From NCBI GenBank assembly GCA_049273855.1, contig JBASRN010000139.1, positions 1 through 21,454 on the forward strand: a DNA stretch of 21,454 bases, read 5' to 3'. The notes beneath the pieces were generated by a model. The model saw nothing but the letters and a program-made list of their open reading frames with translations. It made no database searches and had not been told where the DNA came from. Shown piece by piece: positions 1 to 7,486 of this stretch. Made by a program: the position numbers and the translations under genes. This stretch comes from Onstottus_B sp049273855 (GTDB taxonomy: Bacteria; Acidobacteriota; Blastocatellia; UBA7656). How positions within the stretch are numbered: the stretch's first letter is position 1; each line of letters starts with the position of its first letter.

Positions 1-27
1 AAACCAGAAACCAGAAACCAGAAACCC
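1..27. repeat. Heptanucleotide tandem repeat (AAACCAG)n at window edge
   Basis: Three perfect copies of AAACCAG are followed by AAACCC and stop one base short of the TAA stop codon of the cytochrome b gene. On that gene's strand the array reads as repeated TTTCTGG units immediately after the stop. It may continue beyond the left edge. Same period (7) and same gene-3'-end position as the CGTAGTC arrays near 9.0-9.5 kb, though the unit differs. Confidence 0.85.
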
Positions 28-28
28 G

Positions 29-1000
29 TTATTTCACCTGCTGCTTCACTGCTCTCGCACCGGGCGCTCGCATCTCTGACTCGAGCTGCACCGGCGCTGG
101 GCCAGATATGCCGCCATCTTTTCGCACTCGCCAGAAGTGCACCGCCAGCAGCACGCTCACAATTACAGGAATAGCTATGCAGTGCCAGATGTAGCTCCGC
201 AACAGCGCGTTCGCGTCAACGATAGAGCCGCCGAGCAGCCCGAACCGCACATCGTTGTAGGGCGTCATTCCGAGCTGCGCACCAAACGGTCCTTCATGTC
301 CGAGCCCGGGTGTCGCGCGCGCCATGTTCGTCCCGACCGTCACCGCCCAGAACCCAAGCTGATCGTCAGGCAGCAGATATCCGGTGAAGCTCAACAGCAG
401 CGTCAGCACCAGGAGCACGACGCCAATCGACCAATTGAACTCGCGCGGCGTCTTGTATGAACCGGTCATCACCACTCGCAGCATGTGCAGCCAGGTCGTG
501 ATGACCATCAAGTGCGCGCCCCACCGGTGCATGTTGCGCAGAAGCTTGCCGAATGGAACATCGTTCTCCAGATAGATAATGTCCTGAAACGCCTGCCCCT
601 TCGACGGATGGTAGTAGAACATCAACAGGATGCCGGTGAACGTCAGGACTATGAACAGGTAGAAGGTGATGCCGCCCATCCCCCACGTGTAGCTGAAGCG
701 CACCGCGTCGCGGTTGATCTTCGCCGGGTGGAGGTGCAGGAAGACGTTGGTTAGCACCCCCAGCGAACGCGCGCGCGGCGTCGGCTCGTGCTTGACGCGA
801 AACATCGACTTGTAGATTTGGGTGCGTGTCGGGTCCTTGAGGGCCTCGACCTCGTCGAGAACCGCGTCCTTCTGGACCTTGCCCTTGAGCAGTTCGAGCT
901 CTTCACGCACGTTCTCTTTGAAGCTGGGCGGCGCCTCGTCGGTGACCGCCACGCTCGCGCCGCTTGTCACTTTAGGAGTATCAGGCTTATCAGGTTCCAT
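29..1000 (-). CDS. petB-like: Cytochrome b6-like subunit (N-terminal half of cytochrome b) of a quinol:acceptor oxidoreductase
   Basis: Membrane diheme subunit that would oxidise quinol with the Rieske protein encoded just upstream. The 323 residues comprise a charged, soluble N-terminal extension (about 1-100) and a four-helix cytochrome b domain (about 105-295). Heme-b ligands are visible: H158 and H172 (14 apart) in helix B, and H273 and H288 (15 apart) in helix D. The 14/15 spacing and the lack of helices E-H match the split cytochrome b6 type rather than full-length bc1 cytochrome b. At the site equivalent to the b6 cysteine that binds heme c(n), before the GGIT motif, there is G107, so covalent heme c(n) is not expected. 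ATG is preceded by GGAG at 5 nt. It lies 57 bp after the Rieske gene on the same strand, so probably one operon; the subunit IV-like partner would lie beyond the left edge. Confidence 0.93.
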   Translation of the reverse strand: MEPDKPDTPKVTSGASVAVTDEAPPSFKENVREELELLKGKVQKDAVLDEVEALKDPTRTQIYKSMFRVKHEPTPRARSLGVLTNVFLHLHPAKINRDAVRFSYTWGMGGITFYLFIVLTFTGILLMFYYHPSKGQAFQDIIYLENDVPFGKLLRNMHRWGAHLMVITTWLHMLRVVMTGSYKTPREFNWSIGVVLLVLTLLLSFTGYLLPDDQLGFWAVTVGTNMARATPGLGHEGPFGAQLGMTPYNDVRFGLLGGSIVDANALLRSYIWHCIAIPVIVSVLLAVHFWRVRKDGGISGPAPVQLESEMRAPGARAVKQQVK

Positions 1001-1057
1001 CGAAGCTCCGAATTCAGGTTGTCACAGAAAACAGACTGAAACTGGTTGCGACCGCGC

Positions 1058-1738
1058 TTAAACGGACAGAAACGCTCCGGGATCGTCGAAGTGGCTCGTT
1101 TCACCCTTCGGCCACCTGTACAGCCGGCTGGTGTCCACGACTATCTGACCGGTCGGATCAAGCTCGACCCTCGCGCGGTCCATCGGCCGCGGCGCCGGAC
1201 CTTCGAAGTTGATCCCCTCGCTGTCGTAGCCGCTCCCGTGGCAGGGACACTTGAACTTGTTTTCGCCTGCTTTCCAGTCCGGCGTGCACCCAAGGTGAGT
1301 GCAAACCGCGTAGATCACAAACAATCGTTCGGCGTTGCGCACGACCCAGATCCGGTATTGCTGCTGGAACTTGGTGTCCACGCCGAAGCCAAAATCGGTC
1401 GGGTAGCCGACTCTAAATACCGGGCTGGGTTCGAAGATCGTCCGCGGAAGGAAGAAACGAACAAACATCAGGAAGTTGGTTGCGAGGAATCCACCGACGG
1501 CCGTCCAGATAAGACGGCGGCGCATCGTGTTGACAGGATCAGGCGGTTTGCTTTCGACCGTTTTGGTCTTAGCCCCGGCCGAGCTGCCCACAGCGGCTTT
1601 GGCGGACACTGCTGGTTTGTCTGCGGAAACTGATGCCTTCTGAACGGATGGTGACTTCGGCTTTGGCTCCACCGTCGGAGCCTCTTTCGGCTTCTCCTCG
1701 CTCTCAACCTTCTGGTTTGAATCCTGATCGATGTCCAT
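1058..1738 (-). CDS. petC-like: Rieske [2Fe-2S] protein with long Pro/Lys-rich N-terminal tail
   Basis: Electron-transfer subunit that takes an electron from quinol and passes it to a cytochrome c-type acceptor. With the chosen start it has 226 residues: a low-complexity Lys/Pro/Ala/Ser segment (about 1-72), one membrane helix (about 75-98, after RRR), then a Rieske domain. Cluster ligands are visible in CTHLGC (C146, H148) and CPCHGS (C164, H167), with disulfide cysteines C151 and C166. I chose ATG at 1738 because GGAG lies about 9 nt upstream; an upstream in-frame start at 1795 adds 19 residues but has no ribosome site. The gene precedes the cytochrome b6-like gene by 57 bp. The tail before the helix is unusually long for the family and would presumably stay in the cytoplasm. 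Confidence 0.93.
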   Translation of the reverse strand: MDIDQDSNQKVESEEKPKEAPTVEPKPKSPSVQKASVSADKPAVSAKAAVGSSAGAKTKTVESKPPDPVNTMRRRLIWTAVGGFLATNFLMFVRFFLPRTIFEPSPVFRVGYPTDFGFGVDTKFQQQYRIWVVRNAERLFVIYAVCTHLGCTPDWKAGENKFKCPCHGSGYDSEGINFEGPAPRPMDRARVELDPTGQIVVDTSRLYRWPKGETSHFDDPGAFLSV

Positions 1739-1800
1739 GCCGGAGGTCTCCACAATCGCGTCTGTCAAAAGGAAGACGATTATTACAAAGTCCATGACCG

Positions 1801-1819
1801 GAGGCGCGCGTCGCGCCTC
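1801..1819. other. Perfect 8-bp inverted repeat upstream of the Rieske gene
   Basis: GAGGCGCG and CGCGCCTC flank the three bases CGT. It sits about 60 bp upstream of the Rieske start codon and would form a strong GC hairpin in its leader if transcription starts further upstream. No T-run follows on either side, so it is not a convincing terminator. Confidence 0.6.
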
Positions 1820-1824
1820 GTCGA

Positions 1825-1839
1825 CTTATACTGTATAAG
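1825..1839. promoter_or_regulatory. AT-rich perfect palindrome, candidate operator of the Rieske-cytochrome b operon
   Basis: CTTATACTGTATAAG is a perfect 7-1-7 palindrome, only 5 bp from the GC-rich inverted repeat. It contains a TATACA/TATAAG-like -10 element on the minus strand, but I found no -35 box at normal spacing (TTGAAA is 20-21 nt away). Size and symmetry fit a dimeric repressor site; this is inference. Apart from this and the neighbouring repeats, the 316-bp interval 1739-2054 shows no gene. Confidence 0.4.
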
Positions 1840-2019
1840 CTTAGCTGCACGTTGCCCATTTCAACCGAAACCTGCTGTGACTGAGCCTGCTTGTTTGCTG
1901 CGTTAATATGAAGTGCCCCGTATTTACCACGCGGCTGAAAGCTTTGTCAAGCAACGCGCCCAAAAGCATCAGGTTTGAGCGAGAGAGCCGAGCCGGGAGT
2001 GGAAGTTGGAGTCCGCCTG

Positions 2020-2032
2020 ATCATTAAATGAT
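2020..2032. other. Short perfect palindrome upstream of the glutaredoxin-like gene
   Basis: ATCATTAAATGAT (6-1-6) lies 22 bp before the ATG at 2055. It could be an operator or chance in an AT-rich leader. Confidence 0.25.
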
Positions 2033-2054
2033 GTTTCACCTAAGATGATTCGCG

Positions 2055-2315
2055 ATGAAAACACTCGCCACCGTCACCATCTACACGCGGCCGGGGTGTC
2101 AACTCTGTGACGACGCCAGGTCCTCGATTCGCGCCGCCGGCTGCGATGACGAGTTCACGATCGAGGAGGTCAACATCGACCTCGACCCGGATCTGCGCGA
2201 GCGATACGGCGACGACATTCCTGTCGTCTTCATCAACGGAACCAAGGTCTTCAAGCACCGGCTGGACCCGCGAGACTTCAAACGTAAGCTCCGCCGGCTG
2301 ACGAAGTCGTCCTAG
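2055..2315 (+). CDS. Glutaredoxin-like thiol-disulfide protein
   Basis: Small cytosolic thioredoxin-fold protein of 86 residues. A beta strand (VTIYTRPGC) leads into the redox motif C-Q-L-C at about residues 16-19. A conserved cis-proline region follows (DIPVVFINGTKVF), then a short basic C-terminal helix. Length and layout fit the glutaredoxin-like family (DUF836/COG0695 type) that reduces disulfides with a dithiol site. The ribosome-binding site is weak (no clear GGAG), but this ATG gives exactly the expected N-terminus. It is followed by a 246-bp gap before the peptidase gene, so it is probably monocistronic. The physiological partner cannot be told from context. Confidence 0.88.
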   Translation: MKTLATVTIYTRPGCQLCDDARSSIRAAGCDDEFTIEEVNIDLDPDLRERYGDDIPVVFINGTKVFKHRLDPRDFKRKLRRLTKSS

Positions 2316-2330
2316 TTTCATCTCTGGGCA

Positions 2331-2470
2331 AGCTCGGCGGCTCCGCGGCTCTGCGGTTAGAGAACTTGAGGCTTGCTCTTGTCGGGCGGTCGTTGTGGAA
2401 TTGCGTGTCGAGAAGAGCTCGCCACTAAGCCACCAGGGCACAAAGCAGCACGAAGCCCACCTCAGCACGC
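2331..2470. other. Gene-free stretch with short-period repeat-like phrases
   Basis: Contains GGCGGCTCCGCGGCTCTGCGG (shown here in pieces of period about 8: CGGCGGCT, CCGCGGCT, CTGCGGTT) and further on CCACTAAGCCACCAGGGCAC. These resemble low-complexity phrases often seen between genes of environmental Acidobacteriota and Planctomycetes; that resemblance is from memory. The open frame on the opposite strand across this region looks like a shadow. Confidence 0.3.
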
Positions 2471-2503
2471 TATTCCACCATTAAGCGCCGGGGTCCCCTG
2501 CTG

Positions 2504-2531
2504 TTGCCACAAAAGCGCTGCGTGATAGAAT
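2504..2531 (+). promoter_or_regulatory. Sigma-70-like promoter of the S9 peptidase gene
   Basis: TTGCCA (2504-2509), 16-nt spacer, TAGAAT (2526-2531). Predicted transcription start near 2538, giving a leader of about 24 nt that holds the GTGAGGG ribosome site. Confidence 0.55.
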
Positions 2532-2561
2532 CCGCGTTCATCTCCTTATCGTGAGGGAATA

Positions 2562-4652
2562 ATGAAAAGGCTGCCCTGCTTCGTGATCGTCTGCTTGCTG
2601 CTTACTGGCTTCACTGCTCCCCACTCGTTTTCGCAAAGCACGGAGAAACGGGTCCTCAGTCTTGACGACCTCGCTGCGATCCGTACGGTGTTGGACCCCC
2701 AAGTCTCGCCCGAAGGCAACTGGGTTGCTTACACGGTTCGCACGCTCGACATGAAGGAAGACAAGCGAAACTCGCACGTCTGGATGACCAGTTGGGACGG
2801 CGCGCGCACCTTGCAGCTCACGTCGAGCAAAGACAGCGAGAGCTCGCCGCGCTGGAGTCCCGACGGCCAGTACCTCGCTTTTCTGTCCGGCCGGGGGAGC
2901 GACGAAGAAATCGATCAGGTCTGGCTGATGAACCGGGCAGGCGGCGAGGCCGAGCGCATGACCGAACTTAAAGGCGGTGTCTCTGACCTCGTCTGGTCGC
3001 CAGACAGCAGGCGGCTCGCGCTCGTCGTTAAGGACCCGGACCCCGAAGCCGTCGACAAGGAGAAAGACAAAGAGAAGGGCAAAGAAAAAGACAAGAAGAC
3101 CCCAAAGCCCATCGTGATCGATCGCTTCCAGTTCAAGGAGGATGAGACCGGCTACCTCGACAATCGACGCCAGCACATCTTTCTGCTCGATCTCGCGTCG
3201 CGGAAAGCCGAAGCCCTAACGCCTGGCAACTACAACGAGTCTCAACCTTCGTGGTCGCCGGACGGCTCGACGATCGCCTTCGTCAGCAAGCGCGGACCCG
3301 ACCCTGACCGAACCGACAACTTCGATATATACGTGATCGAACCAAAAGTGGGCGCTGCGGCGCGCCAGCTTACAACCTACAAAGGAGCCGATGCTGATCC
3401 TGAGTGGTACAGCCGTCCCGCCTGGAGCCCTGACGGCAAGAGCATCGCCTACATTCAAGGCGGAGCATCTGACCTGATCTACTACGCAGTCCATCAGCTT
3501 GCCGTTATTTCTGTAGCGGGCGGTCAGGCTCGGCTTGTAGCGTCCTCGCTCGATCGAAACATGACCCGGCCGCACTGGTCGGCGGACGGGGCCTCGATCT
3601 ACTTCGTGCTTGAAGACAATCGCAACGAACACCTCGCTCGAGTTTCCGCGGCGGGCGGGCCGGTTCAACGAGTAGCCGACGGGCGACGAGTGGTGGGCGC
3701 TTTCGATGTAAGCAAGACCGGCAAACTTGCTCTTCTATCGAGTACTCCGAACGAACCAGACGAAGTGTTCGCGCTCGATGGGCGCGAGTTGCGACGGCTT
3801 ACCCACCACAACGATGAGCTGTTTGCGAAAATGAAGTTCGGCGCAGTCGAAGAGATAAGCTTCAAGAGCAAGGACGGCGCCGCGATCAACGGGTTTGTAG
3901 TCAAGCCGCCCGACTATCAATCAGACAAACGTTATCCGACGATCCTGCGCATCCACGGGGGGCCCGTCTCGCAATTCGACAACTCGTTCTTTTTCGAGTG
4001 GCAGATGCTGGCGGCTCGCGGTTACGTGGTTGTCGGCGCGAACCCGCGCGGCAGCTCCGGCCGGGGCGAAGCGTTTTCGAAGGCGATCTGGGCCGACTGG
4101 GGAAACAAGGACGCGCAAGATGTTCTGGCGGCGGTTGACTATGCGGTTGCACAAGGAGTCGCCGATCCAGCGAAGCTCGGGGTTGGGGGATGGAGCTACG
4201 GCGGGATGCTGACCAACTACGTGATCGCGCAAGACACGCGCTTCAAGGCTGCGTGCAGCGGATCGAGCATCTCGAACATCATTGCGGGCTACGGGACAGA
4301 TCAATATATACGTGAGTACGAAGCCGAGCTTGGAACGCCGTGGAAGAATCTCGCCGGCTGGATGAAGGTCTCGTTTCCGTTCCTTCACGCGGACCGGATC
4401 GTGACGCCGGTGTTGTTTCTTTGTGGAGATAAGGACTTCAATGTGCCGTTGCTCAACTCAGAGCAAATGTACCAGGCCTTGCGAAGCCTGAGCCGCGACA
4501 CGCAGCTTGTGATCTACCCCGGAGAGTTCCACGAGATAACCAAACCGACCTACCAGCGCGACCGCCTGGAGCGATACCTGGCGTGGTACGACAAATACCT
4601 GATGCCAAAGCCTGCCGCTGAGGCCGGCACCCCGGCGCGCAATCCGCGTTAG
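2562..4652 (+). CDS. Exported S9-family peptidase (prolyl oligopeptidase / dipeptidyl- or acylaminoacyl-peptidase type)
   Basis: Serine peptidase that trims peptides, presumably in the periplasm. 696 residues: a signal peptide (about 1-25, ending SFSQS), an N-terminal beta-propeller with at least five WSPDG-like blades (around residues 96, 145, 222, 285 and 340), and a C-terminal alpha/beta-hydrolase domain (about 430-685). Catalytic residues are visible: S545 in GGWSYGG, D625 in GDKDFNVP and H657 in GEFHEI. A Lys/Glu/Asp-rich insertion (about 160-183) lies between propeller blades. ATG has GAGGG 4-6 nt upstream and a good promoter before it. It appears monocistronic. Exact specificity (Pro, acyl-amino acid or dipeptide release) cannot be read from sequence alone. 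All catalytic residues are present, so an active enzyme is expected. Confidence 0.93.
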   Translation: MKRLPCFVIVCLLLTGFTAPHSFSQSTEKRVLSLDDLAAIRTVLDPQVSPEGNWVAYTVRTLDMKEDKRNSHVWMTSWDGARTLQLTSSKDSESSPRWSPDGQYLAFLSGRGSDEEIDQVWLMNRAGGEAERMTELKGGVSDLVWSPDSRRLALVVKDPDPEAVDKEKDKEKGKEKDKKTPKPIVIDRFQFKEDETGYLDNRRQHIFLLDLASRKAEALTPGNYNESQPSWSPDGSTIAFVSKRGPDPDRTDNFDIYVIEPKVGAAARQLTTYKGADADPEWYSRPAWSPDGKSIAYIQGGASDLIYYAVHQLAVISVAGGQARLVASSLDRNMTRPHWSADGASIYFVLEDNRNEHLARVSAAGGPVQRVADGRRVVGAFDVSKTGKLALLSSTPNEPDEVFALDGRELRRLTHHNDELFAKMKFGAVEEISFKSKDGAAINGFVVKPPDYQSDKRYPTILRIHGGPVSQFDNSFFFEWQMLAARGYVVVGANPRGSSGRGEAFSKAIWADWGNKDAQDVLAAVDYAVAQGVADPAKLGVGGWSYGGMLTNYVIAQDTRFKAACSGSSISNIIAGYGTDQYIREYEAELGTPWKNLAGWMKVSFPFLHADRIVTPVLFLCGDKDFNVPLLNSEQMYQALRSLSRDTQLVIYPGEFHEITKPTYQRDRLERYLAWYDKYLMPKPAAEAGTPARNPR

Positions 4653-4859
4653 GTGAAGTTCAAATCATGCGCAGCGCGGCCGCTATCGGGCGCTTCGTTC
4701 CCACCAACGCAGAGTGTGTGTGAAAACTCGATTCTTAAGAAATACGCACAACGCAGTTGGGGGATTCTTCAACCCGGTCTACCACGACGGCGATCCGCTT
4801 CCTCCCCCGCTTTTTTGCGAGGGAGCGAGAAATGGGCCGGTGCTGTCCGGGATCAACTC

Positions 4860-5165
4860 TCAATCCGAATCAGGCTCTTCCAACTTGGCAAGTTCCATCT
4901 CTATGTGTTTCACAGTACGGTCAAGGAGTTCCAGGTATCTCCTCTTGTGCGCCTGTAGCCTCTCTCTTTCGAGTCTCGCGCGCTCTACCAGAAGCCCTTC
5001 CTTGCGTCTCCGGCGTTCTATCTCCGAATCTGATAGTGCTTCCCTTTCGCGAAGCTCCTTCCTGGCCTCGGCCGCCGCAATCTGGTCTTCGACAGCTTTG
5101 CTTTCCCAGCCTCTTGCCATGAGTTCATTCGCCTCGTTCTCAAAATCAAAACGACCAGGTTGCAA
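4860..5165 (-). CDS. Small coiled-coil protein of unknown function
   Basis: 101 residues, strongly charged and almost entirely helical in appearance, with runs of Arg/Glu (EARKELRERE, EIERRRRKEG, ERARLERERLQ) typical of a coiled coil. No signal peptide, membrane helix or known catalytic motif. The longest reading uses TTG at 5165 and overlaps the end of the upstream DUF5829-like gene by 20 nt, suggesting translational coupling; an ATG at 5120 (86 residues) with GAGG about 11 nt upstream is a real alternative. I do not recognise the family. The 207 bp between this gene and the peptidase gene (4653-4859) hold no feature I can support. Confidence 0.55.
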   Translation of the reverse strand: MQPGRFDFENEANELMARGWESKAVEDQIAAAEARKELREREALSDSEIERRRRKEGLLVERARLERERLQAHKRRYLELLDRTVKHIEMELAKLEEPDSD

Positions 5166-6037
5166 GTCCGTTTCCGTGAAACTTCAAAATCGATCTTGCT
5201 CCGAAACGAAACTCAGCCTGCTCCGGCTTCCGCTCTACACGCATCGTGATTTCCCGGATGCCAGGCAGCTTGTCTGTTTGAGGGATCAGGCGCAGCTCGA
5301 TATCGGGACCTTCCAGGATCATGGTCGTACCTTCAACCTGCGCGCCGTAACCTAACACCTTCGCCAGTTCAGCGAATCTTTTCTTCGTTGCCTCATTCAG
5401 GGCAATCGTGAGTGCAACCACGTCCTGGAGATATGGTCTTGCGGCCTTCTCTTTCAGCACGGCTACATATCGCTGCAATATTTGCTTTCGACTCACTCCC
5501 TCGCTCTTGCCGCCTGATGGAGGATTCCATTCAGCTAAAAAGCGGGGATGATATTCCATCGCCCAGATTCTTAGACCGGAATCCAGCGGGAAGTTGGCAA
5601 ACCCAGCCGTGTAGAACCAGGGAACTTGCTTCTGGTCAAACTGTCTGGTGATTGGCGCCTGAGCGATTGAGAACTGATCGCCCAGTTCTCTCTTGATCGC
5701 ATCCAGTCCACCGGGCTGATCGACACCGAAGGCGATACCGCCATCGCCCAGTCGTCCCATTGACTGATTGGCAACGTCAAAGAACTCGAAGTACGTGTTG
5801 GTCCCGTAGAAGTACACACCGGTACGAAATATCGGTGCGGGTGGTGGTTCGTTGCTCGGTCACGGCAAATTCCCGCCGCAAGAATGGACTCTGTTCGATG
5901 GCTTTGTAGGTATCGGAGTCCAGAACGATATAGAAATGATTCAGAGCTATCGAGTAGGGTCGATTCATCTTTCCTTGTCCCAAGCCTGAGAAGCCCAGTA
6001 CCAGCATGATCCCCGCTGCCAAAATCGTTCTTCTCAT
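5146..6037 (-). pseudogene. Frameshifted exported protein, probably DUF5829-like
   Basis: Two open frames read as halves of one protein. The first (ATG at 6037, purine-rich GGAAGGGGGC site just upstream) gives a signal peptide (MRRTILAAGIMLVLGFSGLG) and a segment containing NHFYIVLDSDTYKAIEQSPF, ending near ...RTDISY. The second picks up from about 5823 with TGVYFYGTNTYFEFFD and runs to the stop at 5146. Adding two bases (an extra AC, restoring TAC-ACC-GGT) joins them cleanly, so a 2-nt loss in a short AC repeat, or one extra base, is the likely lesion. The NHFY...YFYGTNTYFEFF pattern reminds me of DUF5829 proteins, of unknown function. Either a recent pseudogene or a sequencing/assembly error: no other stop interrupts the frames. 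Confidence 0.75.
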
Positions 6038-6779
6038 CTTGCCCCCTTCCAATCATTGAAGCAGAGCACCCAACATCGCGCTTTGCTACCTTGGCACTTG
6101 TTAGTAGTAACTCAAGATGGCGCGCCCTTCAACCCTCTGGAGTCGCGTCCTAAATGGTTGCTGGTGGGAGTTCGGAACTGGTTCGATGGACCACGGATTG
6201 GGCGGATTAGACGGATTTTCCGCGGATCTGATCGGTGAGAATCCGTTTGACCCGCCCAATCGGTGGTCAATTCACCTAGCAACACATTCAGGACATCACT
6301 ACCTCCCGGGGAGCGGTTAGAGGTTCAAGGTTTGGACTGTTCAGCTGCGGGACGCAAGCTAAGGTTGAACTCTGAACATCAAAACTAACCCCACGACCAA
6401 TTCTTGCGTCGTTGAGTGGCCCCCGGTGTAGCTGTGCCGTGAGTTGGCTCAATTTCTATTACACGACTTGGAATCGGCTTGCAGCGGTTTGCTTATGGCG
6501 ATATCATTCGGCCGGCCTTACCTAGGCATCAGCAGCATCCGCGGGTCAAAACCTGCGGAACCCCTCCGGGATCGGTGCGGGAGAAATCGACACTCTCAGC
6601 GATTCGAAGGCCTCGGAAGGGGTCATCAACCCCGACAACGTGCGAACACAACTGCCCTGTTCCTGTCCGGCACTTTGACGAGGGATGCGCTCGACTACGC
6701 CTGCCGATTTACAAATCGCCGTGAACGCGGGCCGCTGTCGCGGGGCATCAGGTTCGCGGCTTCGCTGAAAGGAGGAAGT
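6038..6779. other. 742-bp gene-poor interval
   Basis: Between the divergent frameshifted gene and the small exported-protein gene. It holds the long hairpin at 6189-6268 and a stretch (about 6320-6385) with GTTCAAGG/GTTCAG/GTTGAAC/CTGAAC phrases that look like decayed short-period repeats. Open frames here, including the in-frame N-terminal extension of the 6780 gene, have low-complexity Arg-rich translations and no ribosome sites, so I do not call genes. Confidence 0.5.
6189..6268. repeat. Long imperfect inverted repeat (29-bp arms)
   Basis: Arm 6189-6217 and arm 6240-6268 match as inverted copies at 24 of 29 positions, around a 22-nt loop containing the palindrome CCGCGG. The arms include GATTGGGCGG and ACGGATT. 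Looks like a dispersed hairpin element between genes; no coding sequence and no T-run. Confidence 0.65.
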
Positions 6780-7271
6780 ATGAGCAAACTTGCAAAGCGT
6801 GTGCGGAAGTTCGTCATCGCTGTTGCGGCTACCGCAGTTGTCGCAGTGTCCGTCTACGCTGATCACACGCCGACTGTAACGGCGCGAGCCAAACAACACC
6901 CGGTCAATCAGTCCGGGGTCAAGGGGCGAATCGAATTTACGAGCGTTCCGGGCGGCCTGCTGGTTACGGGCACGGCTACCGGGCTGGAGCCGTCGGTCGG
7001 CCGCTACGTCTCGCTCGTGTACGATCTTCCCTCGGTTCCCGGGGGGCCGACCGTATGTGAGCCTGTTGAGGAGATCGACGGTATGTTTGTGGGCATCTGG
7101 GCAGTCGGCGCGCTGGGGAACGGCATCCTTCTTCAGCTCGTCCCGGCGAACCAGGTCGCACCCCTGAGCATAATCGACACCATCTCGATTCGCGACACCA
7201 CGATCAACGATGGGTTTGGACCCGAGGCGGTCGTGGCTTGCGGTGAGATTGCAGTCCACGGAGGCCGATAG
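6780..7271 (+). CDS. Small exported beta-rich protein, possible Cu/Zn-SOD-like fold without metal ligands
   Basis: 163 residues with a signal peptide (basic MSKLAKRVRK then a hydrophobic stretch ending SVYA-D) and a mature part of alternating beta strands: GRIEFTSVPGGLLVTGTATGL, YVSLVYDL, a Cys in TVCEP, and a C-terminal VVACGEI. The GTATGL and ACGEI elements recall the first strands and the C-terminal ACGVI strand of Cu/Zn superoxide dismutases, and the two Cys could form the matching disulfide, but the His cluster that binds Cu and Zn is absent. So this is not expected to be a dismutase; its function is unknown. The start is fixed by an excellent site, AAAGGAGG 4 nt before ATG. The longer in-frame reading from 6444 lacks such a site. 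A strong terminator follows within 10 bp. Confidence 0.8.
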   Translation: MSKLAKRVRKFVIAVAATAVVAVSVYADHTPTVTARAKQHPVNQSGVKGRIEFTSVPGGLLVTGTATGLEPSVGRYVSLVYDLPSVPGGPTVCEPVEEIDGMFVGIWAVGALGNGILLQLVPANQVAPLSIIDTISIRDTTINDGFGPEAVVACGEIAVHGGR

Positions 7272-7277
7272 TTGGAT

Positions 7278-7320
7278 CGAGGAGGGCCACGCAGTTCGGC
7301 CCTCCTCGCCTTTCTTCTTA
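7278..7320 (+). terminator. Rho-independent terminator after the small exported-protein gene
   Basis: Perfect 11-bp stem (CGAGGAGGGCC 7278-7288 with GGCCCTCCTCG 7298-7308), 9-nt loop, then the T-rich tail CCTTTCTTCTT. Starts 6 nt after the stop codon. Confidence 0.85.
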
Positions 7321-7442
7321 GCGAGGGCCGCGCCGGAGCGTCCGGCGCCCTGCGACACAACTGTTCAGCCCTATCGGATCGCATCGCGCAGGCGGAAGCT
7401 CCAACTGAGCAGACGCCGGGTTGAGCCGTCGAGTGCCCGCGC

Positions 7443-7472
7443 TTTACACCCGCGCGAGCGCCTCCCTATAAT
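7443..7472 (+). promoter_or_regulatory. Sigma-70-like promoter of guaA
   Basis: TTTACA (7443-7448), 18-nt spacer, perfect TATAAT (7467-7472). Transcription should start at about 7479-7480, only 7-8 nt before the guaA ATG, leaving no room for a ribosome site. Confidence 0.65.
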
Positions 7473-7486
7473 CCTCGCTCAACATT

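Noticed and set aside
4795..4830. Possible terminator hairpin CCCCCGC-TTTTTT-GCGAGGG
   Set aside because: The T-run is in the loop and no U-tract follows the stem on either strand.
6444..6779. In-frame N-terminal extension of the small exported protein
   Set aside because: Would bury the signal peptide 112 residues inside, has an Arg-rich random-looking sequence, and lacks a ribosome site.
6546..7358. Minus-strand open frame (270 codons) across the small exported-protein gene
   Set aside because: The plus strand has a signal peptide, perfect ribosome site and terminator; the antisense translation looks random.
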